Below are positions 53,219-62,382 of a stretch of 64,000 bases of DNA, piece after piece. Position 1 is the stretch's first letter. Every line of letters starts with the position of its first letter. Under the pieces are notes generated by a model. That model was given only the letters and a program-made list of their open reading frames with translations, was not told the origin of the DNA and did no database searches. Both the position numbers and the translations under genes were made by a program. The DNA is from Archegozetes longisetosus (lineage: Eukaryota > Arthropoda > Arachnida > Sarcoptiformes > Trhypochthoniidae). The stretch covers positions 12,656,418 through 12,720,417 of the forward strand of contig JAEMBT020000004.1 of assembly GCA_018873245.2 (NCBI GenBank), in the 5' to 3' direction.

Positions 53219-54103
53219 TCAGAATGAGAGTTCAGAATTTAGATTTACCTTGTTATGAGGAATAAACTTGATTTTTGGTCCTCTTCTTCTAACGGACATT
53301 TTCATTAAGTCGTGCAAATAATCTTTTTTGATTAGGAGAGAAAGTAACCCATGCTTAGAGAGACATTCAGTTATCTCAATCATATTCATGAGTGGGAAAC
53401 GTATGAAATCGAGACATTTCTTCATCATTCGGAATATGTTCTCTCCGTTCACTGGTATTTGATGCTTAAGACATCGATTCTGTGCCCAACTTATAACAGC
53501 TCTCAATAAATCGACTTCATTGGCATTGAGTTGGTCTCGCTTAAGAATTAGTATTAGTTTATTCAAATCAAGTTTCAAAAACTCTTTACTCGCTATGATT
53601 TGGCTGCAGTTTTCGTCAATAATTTGCAGGCAATACTCAACTAAATCAAAATCTTTATCGTTGACAGCATTGGTCAACGACTGGATGACATTGTCTTTGT
53701 TGATGAACGAACGACGAAAATCATTACAACAACTTTTCAAATTTTCGATCCCATATCTTTGGGCCATAATATCCAATTGATCCACATTTGATTGAGTTAT
53801 AGTTATGTTATAGTTATAAATGAATCTGAGCATAGCTTTGAAGTTATCGTGTGATAAATCTGAAACGTGATAGACCACATTTCCCTTAATATTTGATAGA
53901 AATGTAGTCAATGACCTGCAAACAAGCTTTAGAACCAATTTATGTGCTGACATTTTTACTTTCTTCGGTCCAACGAAGAAGTGGACGTCACAATTGGACT
54001 GTTGCAAAAACATTGTACGAATCTTATTATTCAATTGATGGTAATTCTGGTATTGCTTTGCATTGTATTTAATTGATGAAACGGAAGACATTTGTTCAGC
54101 CAT
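53219..54103 (-). CDS. BTB-BACK domain protein
   Basis: Intronless frame of 294 residues, ATG at 54103. Residues about 28-127 form a BTB/POZ fold: CDVHFFVGPKKVKMSAHKLV (the usual SDVxFxVxxxxxxAHKxVL) and later NFKAMLRFIYNYNI and AQRYGIENLKSCC. Residues about 133-235 form a BACK domain (DLVEYCLQIIDENC, then EFLKLDLNKLILILKRDQLN and EVDLLRAVISWAQNR). No Kelch repeats, MATH or PHR domain follows; the C-terminus is short and basic. BTB-BACK proteins typically dimerise and serve as substrate adaptors for CUL3 ubiquitin ligases. Without a substrate domain the target is unknown. In length and layout it resembles lineage-expanded short BTB proteins of chelicerates. The gene is isolated between transposon relics. 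Confidence 0.88.
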   Translation of the reverse strand: MAEQMSSVSSIKYNAKQYQNYHQLNNKIRTMFLQQSNCDVHFFVGPKKVKMSAHKLVLKLVCRSLTTFLSNIKGNVVYHVSDLSHDNFKAMLRFIYNYNITITQSNVDQLDIMAQRYGIENLKSCCNDFRRSFINKDNVIQSLTNAVNDKDFDLVEYCLQIIDENCSQIIASKEFLKLDLNKLILILKRDQLNANEVDLLRAVISWAQNRCLKHQIPVNGENIFRMMKKCLDFIRFPLMNMIEITECLSKHGLLSLLIKKDYLHDLMKMSVRRRGPKIKFIPHNKVNLNSELSF

Positions 54104-54875
54104 TTACGAGTCGTTTCAATCTCAACTCAACAAAAGCTCTGGAGTACTTCGATAGAAATTGATTATTAAAAGATTAATTAATTTAAAATAGCTTTGTTAA
54201 TTATTTTCGTAAAAACTCATGAATAAGCTTAAAAACTGTTTTTATTTATAGGCTTCACATATTGTCTAACTTTGAAGAAAGTATTGTCTTGAGCTATATT
54301 TAAGTCATTCATTTAATACGAACTGAAAGCGAACAAAAATTGATATTTTAGAAGTTTGTTATTCATTAGTCGTTCCACTTATGAGTTAATGAGACTCTTA
54401 CGAGAACAATACTTTCAATATTTGACATAACGAAAGGGCTCATAAGAAATAAATATTTATATCTGACATGACTTTGAGTAAGAAATTGGCTTAACTTAAA
54501 AGTTTCATCAAAGTTCTACTACATTTAGTCATATTTTACGATAGGAAATAGTTAATCAAATGAAACTATTTGTTTTCATATTTTTTATTATTGTTTTGCT
54601 TGAAAGAGAGCATTAAAGTACAAACTTTTGATCAAGTTGTTCAATTAGTGTTTTCATCAGATATGGTCTATCAAAGGTTTAATGAGTAAACTTTGTGGAC
54701 TATTAGAATCTTGATGTCTCTCATGTTTTGGCATTTCAAGTCTATTCCACAGGGTAAAACTTTCAAATGCAAACCTTTTATTTTCAATTAGATTAGATGA
54801 TTCACACTTTGAGGTTGATTGCGGAAACCTGTTGCTACTGCTCGTTTCGAAATGAACTTTCGAGAGTGCAGCCTA
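54104..54875. other. Intergenic region
   Basis: Upstream of the BTB-BACK gene; AT-rich, no element recognised. Confidence 0.5.
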
Positions 54876-55257
54876 TCCTGGATACAGTAAATTCACTTAC
54901 AATGAAAACCCAGTCATTGTGAACGATTTTTAGCATCTAGTAAAATGATATTGATTACACTGAACTCTTCTGAAATTGAGAATAATCGAAGATTTTGTTA
55001 GCTATAATAGAGCTAGTATTTCTAACTTCGATTTTATTGTTAATAATTTGAATAGCAACGTTTATAATGAATCCTAGGGCCACGTTCTAGAAACATTGCA
55101 AATTGCAAAGTATAAGGCGATTGCAAATAGTTCATTGCAAACTATCTACGAGTATTGCACACTTTTGCAATATTGCTAGTTTTGCAAAATTTCCAGAATG
55201 CAGCCCCTGGTTATATTCAAGGCATTGGCTTTACCGGCTTGTTCATTGTATCCAGGA
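54876..55257. mobile_element. Mariner-type MITE, 382 bp
   Basis: Ends TA|TCCTGGATACA and TGTATCCAGGA|TA give an 11-bp perfect terminal inverted repeat with TA on both sides (54874-54875 and 55258-55259). The interior is noncoding and contains several copies of ATTGCAAA (55095-55190). Confidence 0.65.
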
Positions 55258-56416
55258 TAGACTTATGCAGTCGAGATCAATTTAATGAAGGCGATTTTTC
55301 AAAAAGAAAGAAAATGCTCAGATTTCTTGAATGGACATTCCAAGAGTGAGTCATATACATTAATTGACTTGAACTTGAAAACCCATCATTGTGCCAAATA
55401 AGTTATAACAAAAGTTGACGAATCCAAAGTAAAGTTCAAACAGTAATTGCTAGCAATACTCAACGCTCGTGCGTTTGATGCTCAGTGGCGAGTGCAAGAG
55501 TCAAACGTCAAATCTTAATACACATTTTTCAAGTTAGAAATATAAGCTATAAATGTATAGTAACGTTGTTTTAAAACGTTAATTTTTACAAAACCACTGA
55601 TATATTTTATTCCAAAGAATTTGGACATAGGACGCAGATAGTTCAGACAAATACAATCTAAGACGCGGAGTTTCTTTTGACTCTGCAAAATAGTACTTCT
55701 AAATAATATTTTTAAGTAATTTTCTATCATTTAAAACAATAAAATAAAACTTCGATTTCGCATAGAACGCTAATGCATGTTAAACCGCTAACTTAATCTA
55801 AGTTGACCTTATATCGTGGTTAGGTTAGGTTAGGTTTGATTGAATTAGCTTAGGGTTTGGTGCTGTGCTTATGGAAGCACTGAACCTTGTCTTATAAATT
55901 TTTTTACTGAAAACTAACCGTTTAACCCATTGTGGACTATAATTCGAGCATTTTCTGTCATTTTAGAATTGTAGAGTAAAAAGAGACTGATCAATCTAAA
56001 GTATGTGTTTGAACGGCACTCAATGAGTCAATATCATATTTATCAATGTATATAAGGATAAAGTTATGGTCTAAGTAGAATTAACAAGTTTAGTGTTAGA
56101 AAAGCCTTTCAATCCATCAACTTTGCTGATTTGACACTCGATAAATGCTCTGCACCGGTTTTATTTTCCCTGGACGCTATCGCGAGCGCCGAGAGTCAAT
56201 TTCGGACCAAGCACGAGCGTCGATCCAATCTGTGCATCATAGGTTATTATATTAACAGTTAACTGATAAATTGAGTATCGCACTTATTCTCACTATTTAC
56301 GATTTAATTTATTATTAAATTTTATAGATAAGGTTTGTAAATTTATATAAATGTATTGCACAAAAAGATACGATTACAAAACGGAAGTATCACTGATGAG
56401 TGCCCTTTGTATTATC
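55258..56416. other. Non-coding region with minor repeat traces
   Basis: Contains a short TTAGG run (55818-55836) and two less AT-rich patches sharing CACGAGCGT (about 55470 and 56210). No gene recognised. Confidence 0.4.
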
Positions 56417-56728
56417 CTACAGCTCATATCCGCAAACAACGATAGAATTCTTAAGCTTATCGATACTTTTACATATAGCATATACACGTCCAACTCCTTG
56501 ACTCGTTCTCCAAATATGTTGATTTAAGCGTTCAATTATTTTGTTTGTTTTAATTTGCCAGTTGTAAAGTCGTAATTTTCGATCCTCTATAAAAGGAATT
56601 GATGACAACAATACATTCCATCGCTTTAGCAATTGGGTACCTAGACTGATAAATCTTGTATCTATCAATTCTAAAAAAGTGCAGAAGAGTTCATAAGCTT
56701 TAGGACAAGACAGCTCATTCAGATTGTG
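56417..56728 (-). CDS. Orphan terminal exon or gene fragment of unknown family
   Basis: Reading the minus strand, an acceptor-like CTTAG (56729-56733) is followed by 103 open codons to a TAG stop. The peptide starts HNLNELSCPKAYELFCTFLE, continues LLKRWNVLLSSIPFI and ends with HIWRTSQGVGRVYAICKSID and VVCGYEL. It is balanced in composition, rich in Trp/Cys/Arg and looks like part of a folded protein rather than chance AT-rich sequence. There is no ATG near the start. No upstream exon was identified; the region upstream is occupied by the hAT-like MITE at 56978. I do not recognise the family. It could be the last exon of a gene disrupted by the MITE, a retained domain of a pseudogene, or part of a gene with distant exons. 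Confidence 0.4.
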   Translation of the reverse strand, partial: HNLNELSCPKAYELFCTFLELIDTRFISLGTQLLKRWNVLLSSIPFIEDRKLRLYNWQIKTNKIIERLNQHIWRTSQGVGRVYAICKSIDKLKNSIVVCGYEL

Positions 56729-56977
56729 CTAAGTATATTCAGATTAGTCGATAGATGCGCTCTTAATAATCAGTTTAGAACTTTTCAATCATAAATTTTC
56801 AGTTATGTCGATGAAAAAGATTTGACAAAATGCCACGAGTCGAAAATAATGCGCTTTTATTATGAAAACAGATTTTTACCATTCCTTTAAAAACGTATTA
56901 TTAATTGAGTTTAAATGTGCTAGCAATTCTCGAATCCGATACTAAAATTATTTGATAGGTCTTACCATTATTTTGAT

Positions 56978-57719
56978 TATTGAAGAGCATAAGCTAGCTA
57001 TGAGCTGAGCTAAGCCGCGCTGCGCTTCAAGCTCAATTTTAGCTGTTTTCGAGCTCAGGCTGCTGATTCTGAAGCTGAGCTCATTTGAAGCCGATTTATT
57101 TAACAAAGCAAAAACAGTATTAACTAAATTGGTAATAAATATTGAACTGTTTCTCATATGTTAGCAAAATAGATGTTAAATTACATCTATCGAATTGAAT
57201 GATGAGATGCGTCCATGAATTGTGAATAAATTTTCAAAATAAATTTCACTTTAAACAATAATTTAATGCAATAACTGTTTATTTGAAGAGAGAATTGATG
57301 CGTTAGACCTCAAAATAATATTATTTCCATTTTCTGCTTAGATCTCCTAATATTCGAAAATAAGACAATCTCAAATAATTTTTGAAAATTATTCATAATA
57401 AGAAAAAGTTGTTTGAAACTTTTATCAAAATGTGCTCACAAGAAAGCGAAATACAATGAGAAGACTCATAATTACTGATAAGTGACACTGATGCCGAAGT
57501 TTGAATTTATTCTGCAAACTTTACGATTAAAATTAATGTAATTTTTTGCACAAATACTTCATTATAATTTGAAATAAAAACTTGTTATAAAGATTATTAC
57601 TCATTATTTTTCATTTTTAAGATAAGCTCAGCAGCGCAGTGAACAAATCAACAATTCTGAGCCGCGCTTATAGAAGCTCGAGCTTGAAGCTCAAGATTCC
57701 AGATCAACGCTCTTCACTA
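56978..57719. mobile_element. hAT-like non-autonomous element, 742 bp, with 8-bp target duplication
   Basis: Termini TATTGAAGAGC and, inverted, TAGTGAAGAGC match at 10 of 11 positions. The flanks are a perfect 8-bp duplication, ATTTTGAT, at 56970-56977 and 57720-57727, the size made by hAT transposases. Both ends carry subterminal clusters of GAGCT, AGCTTCAAGCTC and GCGCTG-type motifs in both orientations (56983-57090 and 57625-57700), as expected for transposase binding sites. The middle is AT-rich and noncoding. The intact duplication suggests a fairly recent insertion. Confidence 0.85.
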
Positions 57720-57727
57720 ATTTTGAT

Positions 57728-58111
57728 TCTACGACTGATTGATTGTTATTGCGAATATTAAATTGAATTTTGCTATGATTGATACTAAGGTATTGATCAT
57801 GTTTAGCAATGACTAACTTATCATTATTTTATCTCTCATCTTTCTTATCCAAACGCATCCTGGGTTAATCCTGGGACCAATGCATAACATCTGTTTGTCA
57901 ACTGTACAAACAGCTTGAAGTAAATTCTCTCAGTGTAGAATATCCAAAGGGTCAATAATGTTTTCATTTTTATGGCTATCGCTATCGCTTTACTTTTCGC
58001 GACTTTCGTTAGCTGCAATTTTAAGTCTGCAAACAAGATTCTTCCCTTAAACTGTTGATTTTGCTAACTCTCTTATAACTGCTAAGTGGTAACACATGTT
58101 TTGCTCTCTAA
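57728..58111. other. Spacer between hAT-like element and Fanzor relic
   Basis: 384 bp. A minus-strand frame (57845-58036) is present but not convincing. The N-terminal part of the Fanzor gene would be expected here or further upstream but is not recognisable. Confidence 0.4.
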
Positions 58112-59234
58112 ACATTATGTTTTCTGAGACAATTCACATTTAAACTTGTCAATTTAGAAAAAGCAGAAGGGATGCAAAGAGTAAAGTCATTTAATTTATT
58201 TCCGATATTTAATTTTGACAGAAAGCATATATACTATAAAACTGATGTTTTCAGAGAGTTAACATCATTACATTTAATCGAAAATAAAAACAATAGAAAC
58301 CCCAAAAATTTTAGAGATAATGCCAAAGCATATTGGTCTGAATATTTTAAGATAAGTAAATTTGAAAATCCTAAAAATAATGTTAGTTTTGCAGCATCAT
58401 TCTCTACAGATGGAATTAATGTTTCAATTCACATGATCAGAAAAATTAGAGAAAGTTCAAAACCAAAGATGTTTTGAGTCAATTATAAATTATCAACTAA
58501 TTAACAATGAGTTTTCTAGTTTTGTTGGAATAGATCCAGGCGCTCGATATATGTTTGGTATGGTTAAGGACGAAAAGAATTATTTATATAAAAGTTCGAG
58601 TTACAGATATGATACTAAAGAGTTTCACAGAAAAAAGCGTTTGAAAAAATGACTGGAGATGTTTTGTCTGAGGTTGTAAAAGAAAGGAAAACGATTGAAA
58701 AATCTCAAAACATTGTTATTAGCAGGAAGTATGACTATTTAGAATACACAAAATTACAATTCAAATTTTTTTGATAAACTACAGAATACTCTTATCAGAA
58801 AAACTGTTATGGGATAGACAAATGAATACACAAAAGGTTTTAGATAAAAAATCAAACAAGATTGCAAAAACAAATGATGAAAAGAAAACATTTATAGCCT
58901 ATGGAAATGGAAAACTTCAACCGTTTATTAAAGGCTATTCTAAAACACCACTAAAAAGTTGTATTTATCCTTAAGAAGGAATAGAGACTGTGTCGTTCAT
59001 TTAATAGACGAATTTAGAACAACAAAGTTATGTTCAAATTGCCGTCAACAGTGTAATACATCTGAATCACCACATCGTTTTCAATTTTGCCCAAATTGCA
59101 AAAAAGTGCGGAATCGCGATGTAAACGCAACAACAAACATTTTATATAAAGCCAAATATTTTGTACAAAACTGTCTAACCCAAAGTGTTTCTCAAGGGAA
59201 AGTCAACATTTTTGTTGATTGCTCCCTCATTTGA
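58112..59234 (+). pseudogene. Fanzor (eukaryotic TnpB-like RNA-guided nuclease), broken copy
   Basis: Five consecutive pieces in three frames make one recognisable protein. Piece 1 (58112-58450) holds SFNLFPIFNFDRKHIYY and ASFSTDGINVSI, the strand-rich region before RuvC. Piece 2 (58443-58652) holds FVGIDPGARYMFGMV with RuvC-I Asp (codon 58533-58535) and KSSSYRYDTKEFHRKKR. Piece 3 (58649-58765) is the helical insert. Piece 4 (58771-58974) holds KLLWDRQMNTQKVLD and IAYGNGKLQPFIKGYSKTP. Piece 5 (about 58958-59234) holds VVHLIDEFRTTKLCSNC with RuvC-II Glu (codon 59010-59012), the second zinc-ribbon pair CPNC, and NRDVNATTNI with RuvC-III Asp (59118-59120). All three catalytic acids and four Cys are kept. 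Fanzors cut DNA guided by a short RNA encoded next to the gene. Frame changes fall at A5 (about 58442-58446), A6 (58644-58649), T8 (about 58760-58767) and A5 (about 58953-58957). The N-terminal domain is missing. It lies 390 bp from the RNF103-like stop, in convergent orientation. Confidence 0.88.
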
Positions 59235-59626
59235 AGGCTATCTAATTTGGTACCTTTTGTAATCTTTATTGATCACAAAATCGGTCTTTAAAAGGTTAAA
59301 TAGTTATACAACTCAAGTTTATATGAGTTATAGTCTATGAGTTTCATGATTAGAGTTGATCATTCAGAATTAATGTGTTTTCGTAAACATGTTTACAGTG
59401 AGATATTTGATATTGAATCTAATTGCACTGAGTTATCAAATAAATTGAACTGCAAATATAATATAATAAACTCGTGTTTTATTTGAATGATCAGTTAACT
59501 TTTACATAACATACAGAACTAAATAAAATGTAAATATATTATCACTTGATTAACTATATCAACATTATTTGCAAGTTTAATAAATTGAACAACATTTTTT
59601 TAACATAAAATAACTTTATAACTTAA
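59235..59626. other. Region between Fanzor relic and RNF103-like gene
   Basis: 392 bp, AT-rich. In known Fanzor and TnpB loci the guide RNA overlaps or follows the 3' end of the gene, so the first 100-150 bp are the place to look for a remnant of it. I see no obvious hairpin or terminal repeat. Confidence 0.4.
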
Positions 59627-61894
59627 TTAGACTAATTTTGGTCTTTGTTTGTATGTTGGCCACCGGCAGGTCGGACAGCAATGATTATCTCTGTATAGCC
59701 AAAGCATTATACAATTTTGATGGTAATTATGACCACAGGGCAGGCCACATATAAATTGAGCTTTTCGGTATACCTCTAGACATATCGCGCATTCGCTGCA
59801 ACTTATCATCCCTTCCGGTATCCGATTTTTATTAGAGATCTCTTCATTTGTTTCTGATTCATTGCTGTTCTTCTGATTATCATCTAGTAGTGTCTTCTGT
59901 TTCGAAAGAACGTGTTGTCGCTTATTTTCTAATTTGGCTCTATTTGCACATTGTTTTAATTTAATATTCGTTGGCATTTTTGTTGTGGAAGAACTGCTAC
60001 ACTCGCAATCCAAATGATTGCTTGTTATATGACTAGATTTATTTGATTGTGAACTGTATCGACAGGTATTGGCATTTTCTAACTTTGATTTTGTATAGGT
60101 ATTTGTTTCTGATTTGAAATACGTTTTCATCTCATTATTACTTTCAGGCGTGACACTCGAGTCATCGCTTTCAGAAAGTTCTGATTCTTTCTCCTCGCAT
60201 TTGTCCGTTTGATGGCTCCAAACTGGTAACTCTTTTATATAATCTGTGGATATGAGCTCTGGCTGTAACCAGAGGTTGGGCACTGCAAGCCTTTCAATCA
60301 ATAGTTCCATTCCTTCCTCAAGATTCAAGTCTATCGAAGTCGTAGCCATTGATCTAAAAGAAGTCATAGTAATAGGTCTGAACAGTATATAACTCAAAAG
60401 CGTTGATTCCCATGGCGTCCAATCGCGGAATACTAAGTGGTCATCGTTGTCGTCAACCGAAGATGAGACAAACTTTCTTCGAATGATTCCAAGTAACAAA
60501 CCGTGCGATAAAAAGACAAACAATAAAAATGGAATTTTATAATAATACTGTAAATCGTATCGAATGATTGTTGCGATTTGTGTTGTGGATAAATATTGAC
60601 AAACAAAATATCCATAAGTACATAAGTGTTCCATTAGTGGGAATTTATATAGCGTAAGTATTGTCAACCAGACCAGGAACAAAATACAATTATATTTAAC
60701 AAAATGCATAAACCAGTAGATAATATGTTTCCACAATTTTGAGCATTTCATCCAAAACAAATGAAGCCCAACACTTAAATTGGTGAAGATTAGACTCAAC
60801 AGAAATAAGTCATTCATTTCTGGTTTGAGTGTTCGTAACAACAATTCCATACTTCGATATTTTATATTTTCTCCTGCTCGTAAGCCATAGCTGTAGTGCC
60901 TGTCTGACAACACTATTATATAGGAAGGAATTCGTTTATCAAGTTTTGCAATCATTGATTTTTTCTTTTTGGTGTCGACTCTGAACAACCCAAACTTTAT
61001 TCTTCCGCTAAATTTGATCGCAAGCGCCGACAGTATTAATGGTGGTGTCGTTAAACTCGAAATAAAGACTAACTTTACATCATTTTTAGCATCAACCGAG
61101 TCTTTTTGTGGTTGTAACCAATTTTGCTGCAAGTCTTCAATCGAATAAATTCTTTGGACACGAGTCGCCAATTGCTTATGAATCCAATCGAAAATATGTT
61201 GTAATTTCGTGTACTGTCCGATAAGAAATGTCATCATAAGTACGTCTTCTTTCATTTTGATTCCTTCTCTTGGAAGCGCTAATAAGAGTCTCGATGAGAT
61301 CCAACCCTTTCGTTCGCAAAGATATGGATCTAAAGCACAGTCAAAGATGGCAGTTCTTATTCCAAATTTATTGCACTTATTGACGATCTGTTTCCATAGC
61401 TTATTATCAATAATATTAACGCCATTCAATGGCATAACGTTCACAATCCAAGCGCTGTCTTTTGTGTCCTCTACTTCTTCGTAGAAATGAGTGCCACAAC
61501 TGAACCGATAATCACTTTTAGCTCTATTTTCGTTATTGTTATTCGTATTTGCGCCATTCGTTTCCATGTTATTATTGTTGTTTGAATTGATTATATCATC
61601 AGTAATGATGTCATTATCGATATCAGTTTCTGAATCAATCAATTCTTCCTCACTGACACCACCAGAAGTGTCAACTAAATCGATCAGTTCTTTCTTTTCG
61701 ATAATGCCATCGTAACTGATACCTCTATTATCTAACAATCTCTTCAATTGTTTGACACTAAAGCCAATGGTATTGAGGAATATATGCGTCGAAAGTAAAT
61801 TCGATCGATTGCCATTCAATGCCATATCCATTAAACGAGAGATTACTATCAATAAAGTTATGAATGTTGTCATTAATATTATTTTGAGCCACAT
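59627..61894 (-). CDS. RNF103: RNF103-like E3 ubiquitin-protein ligase (ER membrane RING-H2 protein)
   Basis: Intronless frame of 755 residues. I place the start at ATG 61894 (MWLKIILMTTF), which matches the MWLK start of vertebrate RNF103; two codons upstream a GTG keeps the frame open. After the N-terminal hydrophobic segment come conserved blocks: FSVKQLKRLLDNRGISYDGI, HFYEEVEDTKDSAWIVNV, FGIRTAIFDCALDPYLCERK and IKFSGRIKFGLFRVDTKKK. Three to four membrane segments lie in the middle (around LFLLSLIFTNLSVGLHLFW, CILFLVWLTILTLY and LLFVFLSHGLLLGII). Before the acidic, Ser-rich linker stands the conserved ERLAVPNLWLQPELISTDYI. The C-terminus is a RING-H2: CAICLEVYRKAQFICGLPCG, HNYHQNC, then CCPTCRWP. 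RNF103 (kf-1) acts in ER-associated degradation. The protein is longer than human RNF103 (685) because of Asn/Asp- and Ser-rich linkers. Divergent from THOC3. Confidence 0.93.
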   Translation of the reverse strand: MWLKIILMTTFITLLIVISRLMDMALNGNRSNLLSTHIFLNTIGFSVKQLKRLLDNRGISYDGIIEKKELIDLVDTSGGVSEEELIDSETDIDNDIITDDIINSNNNNNMETNGANTNNNNENRAKSDYRFSCGTHFYEEVEDTKDSAWIVNVMPLNGVNIIDNKLWKQIVNKCNKFGIRTAIFDCALDPYLCERKGWISSRLLLALPREGIKMKEDVLMMTFLIGQYTKLQHIFDWIHKQLATRVQRIYSIEDLQQNWLQPQKDSVDAKNDVKLVFISSLTTPPLILSALAIKFSGRIKFGLFRVDTKKKKSMIAKLDKRIPSYIIVLSDRHYSYGLRAGENIKYRSMELLLRTLKPEMNDLFLLSLIFTNLSVGLHLFWMKCSKLWKHIIYWFMHFVKYNCILFLVWLTILTLYKFPLMEHLCTYGYFVCQYLSTTQIATIIRYDLQYYYKIPFLLFVFLSHGLLLGIIRRKFVSSSVDDNDDHLVFRDWTPWESTLLSYILFRPITMTSFRSMATTSIDLNLEEGMELLIERLAVPNLWLQPELISTDYIKELPVWSHQTDKCEEKESELSESDDSSVTPESNNEMKTYFKSETNTYTKSKLENANTCRYSSQSNKSSHITSNHLDCECSSSSTTKMPTNIKLKQCANRAKLENKRQHVLSKQKTLLDDNQKNSNESETNEEISNKNRIPEGMISCSECAICLEVYRKAQFICGLPCGHNYHQNCIMLWLYRDNHCCPTCRWPTYKQRPKLV

Positions 61895-62382
61895 GTTCAC
61901 TATATTTTAGCTTGATTTTTTTCAAATTAACTGAATTGCTGGTTTATTTGACTTTTGTCGTTAAGCTATAGTTTAATGTGTTTACTATTCATATTTCTTT
62001 ATTATCGCATATCATATGAGATCACAATTTTATTCTTATTGTTTATTATTTTGGTCGTTATAGTACTCTCTATCGACTAAGTTGGCAACTATTCATATTT
62101 CATAAAGTTAATTCACTTTAGAAACTTAAATATCAAATTTGTCATTTATTTAATTACTTTTTGCTTGATGAGACGACAGAAGAGGCAGAACAATCAATTC
62201 AATTTTAATCTAAATCACTGCTAATTGATTGATATGTTTGAGAAACTATTAAAAATGCGAACAAAATAACTTTGACTGAAGAGTACGGCAAAGACCGCTT
62301 AGACCTCTATTATCGATGATGTGAAAGGGAATGTTGTGCATGATTTGAATAGTGAGCTCCTTATCAATTAACATTATTAGAA
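61895..62382. promoter_or_regulatory. Divergent promoter region, RNF103-like and THOC3
   Basis: 488 bp between the start codons of two head-to-head genes, so both promoters must lie here. AT-rich, without a clear TATA box. Confidence 0.5.

Noticed and set aside
57845..58036. Minus-strand frame as a possible gene in the spacer before the Fanzor relic
   Set aside because: Short and low in complexity at its N-terminus; no family likeness.
59240..59620. Terminal inverted repeats around the Fanzor relic
   Set aside because: I compared the flanks by eye and found no convincing pair, so I do not define element ends.
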